Below, one piece after another: positions 1 to 6,149 of a stretch of 8,977 bases of DNA. Position 1 is the first letter of the stretch, and every line of letters begins with the position of its first letter. A program made the translations under genes and the position numbers. The DNA comes from JBFKMV01 sp041629655 (GTDB taxonomy: Bacteria; Acidobacteriota; Polarisedimenticolia; Polarisedimenticolales; Polarisedimenticolaceae), in the NCBI GenBank assembly GCA_041629655.1, contig JBFKMV010000199.1:1-8977 (forward strand). The letters are read 5' to 3'. Below the pieces are notes generated by a model. That model ran no database searches and was not told the origin of the DNA. It saw nothing but the letters and a program-made list of their open reading frames with translations.

Positions 1-506
1 CAGGCGTCGCCCGCGCCGTCGCCGTCGGCGTCGGCCTGGGCGGGGTCGAAGGCTCCCGGGCAGACGTCGCAGCGATCGCCGACGCCGTCGGCGTCCTGGT
101 CCCGTTGCACGGGATTGAAGCTCAGCGGGCAGTTGTCCACCGCGGCGCACAGCCCGTCCCCCTCGGGATCGTTGACCGTGTCGCCGGGGCAGAGGTCGCA
201 GGCGTCCCCGATCCCGTCCGCGTCGCCGTCGGCCTGGTCGAGGTTGGAGGCGAGCGGGCAGTTGTCGGTGCAGTTTGTCACCTCGTCACCGTCGGGATCG
301 GAGGCGTCCCCGCCGGGCTGGCCGGGGCACTGATCGCACGGGTCGCCGACGCCGTCCTGGTCGGAGTCGGCCTGATCGACATTGGGAAGGGCGGGGCAGT
401 TGTCGCAGGCGTCCCCGACGAGGTCGCCGTCGGCGTCGTGCTGGGCGGGGTTGAAGACCAGGGCGCAGTTGTCGGGGAGGTTGGTCAGGCCGTCCTCGTC
501 GGTGTC
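1..506 (-). repeat. Thrombospondin type 3 repeat array (coding)
   Basis: This is the degenerate Asp/Cys repeat part of the propeller protein, from about residue 507 to the window edge. Units alternate Cys-Pro segments (DNCP, DLCP, DVCP) with acidic DxDxDG calcium loops. Spacing and wording vary between units, as is normal for this family. The array continues past the left edge, so its copy number is unknown. The repeats also create long open frames on the opposite strand that are not genes. Confidence 0.85.
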
Positions 507-2024
507 GACGGGACTGATCAGCCAGACCGCGGGGAGGCGGGTGTCGTGCTGCACCGCCGAGGCAGCGACGATCTCGTCCACGCCGTCGCCGTTCATGTCC
601 GCCGTCGCCCCGCACCCCAACATGTCGGACTCGAGCGCCCCGAACACGATCAGGTCCTCCTCGCCGAGACCCGCGTCGAGATCCGCGGGGAACGGATCGC
701 GCCCGTAGAATACGGTGATCTCGCCGGCGTCGGTCCGCGACCCGTCCGGCCCGTCGCCGCCGGTCGGGCTGCCGATCAGATCGTCCCTGCCGTCGCCGTC
801 GATGTCCCCGATCCAGACCGCTGCGCCCATGAAGTCGCTCGGATCGGCGCCATAGACAACGGAATCGCTCTCGACCGCGAGATCGACCGTGGCGGGAAGC
901 GTCGTTCCGGGCTCGTGCAGTCGAATCTCCCCCGTGAAATCCGCGTCGTTGTTCCGGCCGTCGGCGCTGAACGATCCGGCGGCCACCTCCGCGAGGCCGT
1001 CGCCGTCGAGGTCGCTGACCTTCAGGTCGGTGGAACCCGTGAATTGATCGCCCGCGTCGGCCCCGTAGAGCACCATGTCGGACGCTTCCACCTCGAGATC
1101 GATCACGGACGGCCACAACGCGCGGCCTTTGAATACATGGATCTCGCCGGAACCGGGTCGGGAGTCGTCCGGGCCATCACCCTGGATGGCGCTGGCGACG
1201 ATCTCGTCGATCCCGTCCCCGTCCAGGTCTCCCGAGGCCAGGCCGGAGGACAACTGGTCCAGGTCCCTGCTTCCGTAGACCGTCACGTCGGCCTGCGTGA
1301 GAAAGTCAATTCCAGCCGGCCAGGACGTGCGGCCGAAGGCGACGTAGACCCTCCCGGCAGTTGTCAGTGCGCCGGTTCGATCCCTGGCGCGTGGGGAACT
1401 GGCGAGCACGTCCAACAGGCCATCCCCGTTGATGTCTCCGACCACCGGTTCGCGGGCCATGACGTCGTTGGTCTCGGCCGCGTAGAGGATGATCCCGGGC
1501 TCGATCGCCAGATCGATCACGGAGGGCAGTGATGTACCGCCGAGCACGATGTGGATCTGACCGCTGCCATCGCGAGAGTTGCCGGGACCGTCGGCCGTAT
1601 GTGCCCCCAGGATCAAGTCGCCGAAGCCGTCGCCGTCGACGTCCCCGCAGGCCACGCCCCACCCCAGGCTGTCGAACATCTCCTGGCCGATGACGTTCAC
1701 GTCCGCCGTGCTCCCGATCGCGATCGGGCCCGTCCACGTGCCGCGGCGTCCGTAGAGGACGTAAACCTCACCCGCCAGACCGCGGCTGTTGCCGGGTCCG
1801 TCGGCCTCGTGCGCCCCAACCAGCAGATCGTCCACGCCGTCGCCGTTGACGTCGCAGCTCGCCATGGAGATCCCGAACATGTCACCGAGATCCACGGCGT
1901 CGATCCGAACGGCGTCGGGATCACCCAGCAGGTCGACCTCGAGCGGCGGCGCCGCTCCTGCCGGCCCGTGAAGCGCCAGAAACAACAGCGGAAGCGTCGC
2001 GGTTTTGAGAAGGTGCCGCACCAT
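1..2024 (-). CDS. Secreted FG-GAP beta-propeller protein with thrombospondin type 3 repeats (3' end outside window)
   Basis: An open frame of 674 codons runs without a stop from ATG at 2024 off the left edge. Residues 1-24 form a Sec signal peptide (basic MVRHLLK start, Leu-rich core, cleavage near AGA/APP). Seven D-x-[DN]-G-D-G-x-x-[DE] motifs of the FG-GAP/integrin-alpha type start at residues 58, 128, 197, 266, 338, 407 and 476. Their 69-72 residue spacing predicts one complete seven-bladed propeller with a Ca-binding loop per blade. From residue 507 the protein changes to Asp/Cys-rich thrombospondin type 3 repeats (CDNCP, DADGDG, GDACD patterns), which bind calcium and usually form an extended stalk. 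The protein is therefore exported and probably surface-bound or released; its ligand is unknown. No good Shine-Dalgarno precedes the ATG, but the signal peptide begins there. A sorting or anchor domain may lie beyond the edge. The start is 22 bp after the small ORF ending at 2047, so co-transcription is likely. Confidence 0.93.
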   Translation of the reverse strand, partial: MVRHLLKTATLPLLFLALHGPAGAAPPLEVDLLGDPDAVRIDAVDLGDMFGISMASCDVNGDGVDDLLVGAHEADGPGNSRGLAGEVYVLYGRRGTWTGPIAIGSTADVNVIGQEMFDSLGWGVACGDVDGDGFGDLILGAHTADGPGNSRDGSGQIHIVLGGTSLPSVIDLAIEPGIILYAAETNDVMAREPVVGDINGDGLLDVLASSPRARDRTGALTTAGRVYVAFGRTSWPAGIDFLTQADVTVYGSRDLDQLSSGLASGDLDGDGIDEIVASAIQGDGPDDSRPGSGEIHVFKGRALWPSVIDLEVEASDMVLYGADAGDQFTGSTDLKVSDLDGDGLAEVAAGSFSADGRNNDADFTGEIRLHEPGTTLPATVDLAVESDSVVYGADPSDFMGAAVWIGDIDGDGRDDLIGSPTGGDGPDGSRTDAGEITVFYGRDPFPADLDAGLGEEDLIVFGALESDMLGCGATADMNGDGVDEIVAASAVQHDTRLPAVWLISPVDTDEDGLTNLPDNCALVFNPAQHDADGDLVGDACDNCPALPNVDQADSDQDGVGDPCDQCPGQPGGDASDPDGDEVTNCTDNCPLASNLDQADGDADGIGDACDLCPGDTVNDPEGDGLCAAVDNCPLSFNPVQRDQDADGVGDRCDVCPGAFDPAQADADGDGAGDA

Positions 2025-2046
2025 GCTACGCGCGCCGCCGCGACGG

Positions 2047-2394
2047 TCAGGGGTTTTGCTCGCTGCCCGCCCGGAACAGGTCCGCGAAGGCCCGCTGATG
2101 GTGCGAGTCGAAGGCCCAGTTGCCTTTTATTCCGTGCAGGGGGTTCTCGAAGTCGGTCGCGGTTACCGAGCATACGTGCTCGCAGGACTCGATCCCCTGA
2201 TTGACGTCGCAGGCGCCCCAGGCCGCCGTCGCGGTCACTCTGACCCCGTTCGGGTCGTCGACATCTTCGACCTCGATCCTCAGTCGCGCAATCCTCCAAG
2301 GAAGGGGGAGGCTCTTGATTCCCTTTATACGGCGCTTGCCGCACCCCGTCAATTCGAGCACCTCGTATGGGCTCAGTGGCCGGGCGGGATTCAC
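2047..2394 (-). CDS. Hypothetical small protein (115 aa from GTG 2394; start uncertain)
   Basis: I do not recognise this ORF. It lies between the glycosyltransferase (stop at 2493) and the propeller gene (start at 2024). GTG 2394 is preceded by GAGAGG at 2401-2406 with a 6-nt spacer. The 3' half, from about 2275 to 2047, looks coding: third positions are mostly G or C, as in the neighbours, and composition is balanced with Asp, Glu, Phe and Trp. That part holds a beta-like stretch (RLRIEVEDVDDPNGVRVTAT) and a three-Cys cluster, C-x8-C-x3-C, at residues 62-75. The 5' half uses many A/T-ending codons and contains a strong promoter at 2324-2352, so the real start may lie lower. In that lower stretch GGAGG at 2293-2297 stands 9 nt before an in-frame CTG at 2283, but no ATG. 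No signal peptide or membrane segment is evident. It could be a small gene, a decayed gene remnant, or long leader sequence of the propeller mRNA. Confidence 0.42.
   Translation of the reverse strand: MNPARPLSPYEVLELTGCGKRRIKGIKSLPLPWRIARLRIEVEDVDDPNGVRVTATAAWGACDVNQGIESCEHVCSVTATDFENPLHGIKGNWAFDSHHQRAFADLFRAGSEQNP
2324..2352 (-). promoter_or_regulatory. Predicted sigma-70 promoter (TTGACG-N17-TATAAA)
   Basis: On the minus strand, TTGACG (2352-2347) and TATAAA (2329-2324) are separated by exactly 17 bases. Each box matches five of six consensus positions, which is notable in so GC-rich a region. Transcription would begin near 2317. That gives the propeller gene a leader of about 290 nt, or gives a shortened form of the small ORF a short leader. 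It lies inside the longer reading of that ORF. Confidence 0.6.
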
Positions 2395-2492
2395 CGAGTG
2401 CCTCTCACGGAATCCGGCGCACGAAACACTGAAGCCGGACGACCGAAGCCGGACGAGCTGCCCCGGCTGCCAGCGCTGAGAGCGTTTCCGGT
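2395..2492 (-). other. Intergenic spacer without a clear terminator
   Basis: The 98 bp between the glycosyltransferase stop and GTG 2394 hold a 14-bp tandem duplication and a possible ribosome binding site (2401-2406). I see no GC hairpin followed by a T-run in the minus direction, so read-through from the upstream operon into the small ORF and propeller gene is possible. Confidence 0.4.
2431..2458. repeat. 14-bp tandem direct repeat, two copies
   Basis: Two adjacent 14-bp units, GAAGCCGGACGACC (2431-2444) and GAAGCCGGACGAGC (2445-2458), match at 13 of 14 positions. They lie in non-coding sequence just after the glycosyltransferase stop. This may be simple slippage or a two-site protein-binding element; nothing else indicates a function. 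Confidence 0.7.
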
Positions 2493-4100
2493 CTAGCGGT
2501 TGGCGATCAAGAGCACGTCGCGGCGGCTGAGGCGGGTCCGGTCGAGGACGCGCACGCGCGCCGCGAGATCCCCGGGCAGCGACTCCAGCGCCGGCGCGTG
2601 GACCACGGCGAACACCGTGCCGTCGCTTTCGAGGTGCGCGACGAGACGCTCGGGGTCGCGGGTCTCGATCGTGTACAGCCCTTCGGTGTGGAACGCGAAC
2701 GTCTCGGGCAGGTTGCTCAGGTCGTAGGCCAGCACCGGCCGTCCCGCCGCGTACGACGCGCCGGCGACCTCGCGGATGCGCTCGGCGAAGGCGCGACCCG
2801 ACTTGACGGGGTTCAGCGCCGGGAGCAGCGCGCTGGCCGCGAACAGGTAGGCCGCCACGAACCCGACGCCCGGCGCCAGCACCGCGGTGCGCTTGCGCCC
2901 CCGGGCCAGTGCCACGAGCGTCACCGCTCCGGCGACGCCCAGGATCACCGCCAGCACCGGCGGGATCCACCCGGGCACCTCGTCGAAGCGGCGGGCCACG
3001 AAGGGCAGCGCGACGCCGAGCGCGACCAGCAGCGCTCCCACCACCGTTTGCCCCGCGGTCAGCCACCGCGGGTGGATCGCGGCCGTGCGCGCACGCGCCT
3101 CGTCGAACAGCTCCGTGGCGAAGCGCGCCACCAGCAGCGCGAACGCCGGGTAGGCCGGCAGCGCGTAGAGCTCGCGCTTCTCGGTCGAGATCGAGAAGAA
3201 CACGACCACGAACAGCGCCGCAGTCAGCAGCAGCCGGTCGCCGGCGTCGCGCCGCCGCCAGGCCAGCAGCAGCGCGCCCGGCACCAGACCGGTCCACGGG
3301 AGCAGGTAGACGGGGAGCACCTCGAGGTAGTACCAGAAGGGCTGCTTGTGGTGCATCCCGTGGAGGCCGCGGTCCACGAAGTGCTCGCGCAGCGCGCCCC
3401 ACACCGAGTACTCGGCGGGGCCGACGGTCATCGTCAGCGCGATCCAGGCCCCGGCGACGAGCGCGAAGCAGGCCGGACCGGTGAGCGGTCCGAAGCGGCG
3501 CCAGCGCCCGAGATCGCGGTCGACGGCCAGCGTGATCGCCGCGATGGCCAGCGGCAGCAGCAGCCCCACCGGCCCCTTGGCCAGCACCGCCAGCGCCATC
3601 GCCGACCAGAACAACGCCGCGGCGGGGCGACCGCGCGCGTTCCCGGCGCGGAACGACTCGAACGCGCTCAGCGCGACCCAGATCAGAAAGCACAGCGTGG
3701 AGTCGATCTGCCCCCAGCGCGCCTTCTCCCAGAACATGTACGACGTTGCCAGCACGAACCCGGCCAAGATCGCGACACGGTCGCCGGCGATCCGCCGCCC
3801 CAGGCGCATCGTCAGCGCCAGCGTCCCCAGCGCCGCCAGCACCGAGGGCAGCCGGGCCGTGAACGAGCTGACCTCGCCGCCCAGCGAGAGCGAGAACAGC
3901 GCGATCAGCCAGAAGAACACCGGCGGCTTGTCGGTCGTGACCACGCCGTTGACGTGCGGGACGACCCACTCGCCGTCGACGATCATCTCGCGCGCGCCCT
4001 CGGCGAAGTAGGGCTCGTCGGGGGCCCACACGTCGTAGCCCCAGAGGTTCCACAGGAACAGCGTCGCCGCCAGCGCGAGGACCGCGCTCCGTCCCCTCAT
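2493..4100 (-). CDS. ArnT/PMT-like membrane glycosyltransferase (GT-C fold)
   Basis: This 535-aa polytopic inner-membrane protein belongs to the ArnT/PMT family, which transfers sugars from polyprenyl-phosphate donors to lipid A, glycans or proteins on the periplasmic side. Family marks in order are the acidic first loop WAPDEPYFAEGAREM (25-39; the DE pair is the expected catalytic/metal site), KPPVFFWL (58-65), ARLPS (82-86), Asp133 in GQIDS, KGPVGLLLP (175-183), KQPFWYYL through PWT (252-270) and EKRELYALPAYPAFALL (307-323). About ten or more hydrophobic helices fill residues 5-425. A soluble domain of about 110 residues follows, as in ArnT. ATG 4100 overlaps the stop of the upstream amidotransferase gene (ATGA) and lacks a strong ribosome binding site of its own, so translational coupling is likely. 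The frame stays open far upstream, but that part is antisense-type noise inside the previous gene. Family assignment is firm; sugar and acceptor cannot be told. Confidence 0.93.
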   Translation of the reverse strand: MRGRSAVLALAATLFLWNLWGYDVWAPDEPYFAEGAREMIVDGEWVVPHVNGVVTTDKPPVFFWLIALFSLSLGGEVSSFTARLPSVLAALGTLALTMRLGRRIAGDRVAILAGFVLATSYMFWEKARWGQIDSTLCFLIWVALSAFESFRAGNARGRPAAALFWSAMALAVLAKGPVGLLLPLAIAAITLAVDRDLGRWRRFGPLTGPACFALVAGAWIALTMTVGPAEYSVWGALREHFVDRGLHGMHHKQPFWYYLEVLPVYLLPWTGLVPGALLLAWRRRDAGDRLLLTAALFVVVFFSISTEKRELYALPAYPAFALLVARFATELFDEARARTAAIHPRWLTAGQTVVGALLVALGVALPFVARRFDEVPGWIPPVLAVILGVAGAVTLVALARGRKRTAVLAPGVGFVAAYLFAASALLPALNPVKSGRAFAERIREVAGASYAAGRPVLAYDLSNLPETFAFHTEGLYTIETRDPERLVAHLESDGTVFAVVHAPALESLPGDLAARVRVLDRTRLSRRDVLLIANR

Positions 4101-6055
4101 CGACGCTCGACGGCCGCCGGGGTGACGGACGCGGCGGAGGCGAGCGGCACCGGCGCGCCCTCGCCGAACGTGCGGTCGCACCACAGGTCCAGCGCCAGCA
4201 GCGTGAACAGCGGCTTCCGATGGTCGGCCTGCTCCCCGAGGTGCTCGTCGAGCAGCCGCCCGACCCCGGCCGGGTTCAGCAGGCCCCGCGCCTCGACACG
4301 CTCGCGGTCGAAGCGCTGCCGCAGCCGCTCGCCGAGCCCGTGCAGCAGCCAGCGCGAGAACGGGATGTTGAAGCCGCGCTTGCGGCGGCGCAGCACCTCG
4401 GCCGGCAGCCGGTCGCGCGCCGCGCGCCGCAGGATCGCCTTGCCCCGCCAGCCCTTGACCTTGAGCGAGGAGGGCAGGCCGAACGCGAACTGCGCCACGT
4501 CGTGATCGAGGAACGGCGCCCGCGCCTCCAGCGAGGCCAGCATCGTCGCCCGGTCGACCTTGGTCAGCAGGTCGTCGGGCAGGTACATCGTGAAGTCGGT
4601 GTACAGCAGCTCGGAGACGCCGTCGGGCAGCGAGCGGCCGCGCAGCCGCGCGCGCGCCGAGCCGAACGGGTCGTCGTCGCGCAGCGCCTCGAGCACGGGC
4701 GCCGCCAGCAGCTCGGCGTGCCGTTCCGGCGGGATGCTGCCGAACCAGCGGTGGTGCCGCTCCACGCGCTCCAGCTCGGCCCCGCCCAGAAACCGGCCGA
4801 CCAGGTAATCGAGGCCGACGTTGCTCATCTTGACCGGGGTCAGCCGTCGCAGCGCGGCGCCGGCCGCGCGGCGCACGAAGCGCGGCAAGCGTCGCCAGGT
4901 CTCGGCCACGCGGTCGCCGGCGTAGGTCGGGTAGCCGCCGAACAGCTCGTCCGCCCCCTCGCCCGACAGCACGACCTTGACGTGCCGGCGGGCCAGACGC
5001 GCCAGCAGGTGCGTGGGGATCGTCGAGGCGTCGCCCAGCGGCTCGTCCAGCCCCGCGCCGACGAGGCGCAAGCCCTCCTCCAGGTCGCTCTCGGCCAGCG
5101 TCAGCCGGTGGAACTCGGCGCCGAAGTGCCGCGCCGTCTGCTCGGCGAACCCGGCCTCGTCGAACGAGCCGTCGGCGTGACCGATCGCGAAGACCGGAAC
5201 GCCGCGGCCCGCCTGCTCGGTCATGTGCGCCAGCACCAGCGACGAGTCGAGCCCGCCCGACAGGAACAGGCCCACCGGAACGTCGCTGCGCCGCCGCCGC
5301 GCGACGGCGGTCGAGATGCGCTCGTCGAGCTCCGCGACCAGGTCGTCGAGCTTGCGGCGCCGGCTCTGCTCGTCGCCGAAGAACTCCGCGGGGTCCCAGT
5401 ACTGCCACACCCGGACCTTGCCGTCGCGGACCTCCAGCGAGTGCCCGGCCTCGAGCTTCTCGATGCCGGCCAGCGGGGTGAGCGGGGTCGGGAAGTAGTC
5501 GTGGACGAGGTAGCGGCGCAACGCCACCGGGTCGACGGCACGGGCGACGCGCGGATGGGCCAGCAGCGCGCGCAGCTCCGAGGCGAAGGCGAACTCGCCG
5601 TCGCCCTGCCAGTAGAACAGCGGCTTCTCGCCGGCACGGTCGCGGGTCAGCAGCAATCGCCGCCGCGTCTCGTCCCAGACGGCGAAGGTGAACATGCCGT
5701 TGAGCCGGTCGGCGAGATGCGTTCCGTAGTCCTCGTAGAGATGCGGGATGACCTCGGTGTCGACCCGGGTCCCGAAGCGGTGTCCCCGGGACTCCAGCTC
5801 CGCCCGCACCTCGCGGCTGTTGTAGATCTGGCCGTTGCAGACGCTCCAGACGTCGCCGTCCTCGTTGAAGAACGGCGGCGCGGGGGCGTTGACGTCCATG
5901 ATCGCCAGCCGCCGGAAACCGAGCGTGCACTCGCCGCGGGAGACGAATCCCTCGCCGTCGGGACCGCGGTGGGTCAGGGTCTCCTGCATCCGCCGCACGA
6001 TCTCCGATCGCTCGGGAGCGGAGTCACCGCCCAGGACGCCTGCCAGACCGCACAC
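4097..6055 (-). CDS. asnB: Asparagine synthase (glutamine-hydrolysing), class II amidotransferase
   Basis: The 652-aa enzyme hydrolyses glutamine and passes the ammonia to an adenylated carboxylate: aspartate in true AsnB, or a glycan or peptide carboxyl in related enzymes. GTG 6055 is chosen because it puts the nucleophile Cys at position 2 (V-C-G-L-A-G, free after Met removal) and sits 8 nt after GGAGG. A start 11 codons earlier would bury that Cys. The glutaminase domain (2 to about 190) shows RGPDGEG (30-36), RRLAIMDV (48-55), NGQIYN (74-79), GMFTFAVWD (120-128) and RDRAGEKPL (138-146). The synthase domain shows the ATP-pyrophosphatase loop SGGLDSS (266-272), DEPLGDAS (337-344), SGEGADELFGGYPTY (364-378) and LPDDLLTKVDRATM (492-505). 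All key motifs are intact. Being coupled by ATGA to a membrane glycosyltransferase, it may amidate an envelope glycan rather than make free asparagine; that is inference, and the gene symbol marks the family only. Confidence 0.95.
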   Translation of the reverse strand: MCGLAGVLGGDSAPERSEIVRRMQETLTHRGPDGEGFVSRGECTLGFRRLAIMDVNAPAPPFFNEDGDVWSVCNGQIYNSREVRAELESRGHRFGTRVDTEVIPHLYEDYGTHLADRLNGMFTFAVWDETRRRLLLTRDRAGEKPLFYWQGDGEFAFASELRALLAHPRVARAVDPVALRRYLVHDYFPTPLTPLAGIEKLEAGHSLEVRDGKVRVWQYWDPAEFFGDEQSRRRKLDDLVAELDERISTAVARRRRSDVPVGLFLSGGLDSSLVLAHMTEQAGRGVPVFAIGHADGSFDEAGFAEQTARHFGAEFHRLTLAESDLEEGLRLVGAGLDEPLGDASTIPTHLLARLARRHVKVVLSGEGADELFGGYPTYAGDRVAETWRRLPRFVRRAAGAALRRLTPVKMSNVGLDYLVGRFLGGAELERVERHHRWFGSIPPERHAELLAAPVLEALRDDDPFGSARARLRGRSLPDGVSELLYTDFTMYLPDDLLTKVDRATMLASLEARAPFLDHDVAQFAFGLPSSLKVKGWRGKAILRRAARDRLPAEVLRRRKRGFNIPFSRWLLHGLGERLRQRFDRERVEARGLLNPAGVGRLLDEHLGEQADHRKPLFTLLALDLWCDRTFGEGAPVPLASAASVTPAAVERR

Positions 6056-6063
6056 CGATCGCA

Positions 6064-6068
6064 CCTCC
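6064..6068 (-). promoter_or_regulatory. Ribosome binding site deciding the asnB start
   Basis: GGAGG on the minus strand lies 8 nt before GTG 6055. It supports this start over the longer frame beginning at 6088 and places the catalytic cysteine at residue 2. Confidence 0.8.
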
Positions 6069-6094
6069 GACGCCGCGCACGTTACCACATCGCC

Positions 6095-6148
6095 GAATCG
6101 CCTCGTCGCGCGGGCTCGAGGCCTTGCGGTCTGTTAGAATCGCCTCGT
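6095..6148. repeat. Perfect 12-bp direct repeat in divergent intergenic region
   Basis: GAATCGCCTCGT occurs at 6095-6106 and again at 6137-6148, 42 bp start to start, close to four DNA turns. The second copy overlaps the predicted -10 box of the rightward gene and ends one base before its TTG start at 6150. The first lies upstream of the leftward asnB. The arrangement would suit a pair of operator sites controlling both directions, though no known motif is recognised and chance is not excluded. Confidence 0.55.
6132..6140 (+). promoter_or_regulatory. Predicted extended -10 promoter of the SGNH gene
   Basis: TG-T-TAGAAT (TG at 6132-6133, TAGAAT at 6135-6140) fits an extended -10 element, five of six for the hexamer. 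No good -35 box is found at the usual distance. Initiation about 7 nt downstream falls near 6147, almost at the TTG start (6150), implying a nearly leaderless transcript. Confidence 0.35.
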
Positions 6149-6149
6149 T

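Noticed and set aside
105..1532. 475-codon plus-strand open frame rich in Val, Ala and Gly
   Set aside because: It is the complement of the Asp/Gly-rich propeller and type 3 repeats. The minus-strand reading gives clear FG-GAP motifs and a signal peptide.
2047..4053. 668-codon minus frame ending at 2047
   Set aside because: Most of it is an out-of-frame reading of the glycosyltransferase; only the last part beyond 2493 is considered as the small ORF.
2598..4505. 635-codon plus-strand open frame opposite the glycosyltransferase
   Set aside because: Its Arg/Gln/His-rich, low-complexity translation has no recognisable domain, whereas the minus strand encodes a convincing membrane enzyme.
2493..5930. 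Single 1145-codon minus frame fusing sequence within asnB to the glycosyltransferase
   Set aside because: Upstream of ATG 4100 the frame is the wrong reading of asnB and is Arg/Ala-rich noise. The ATGA overlap marks the true boundary.
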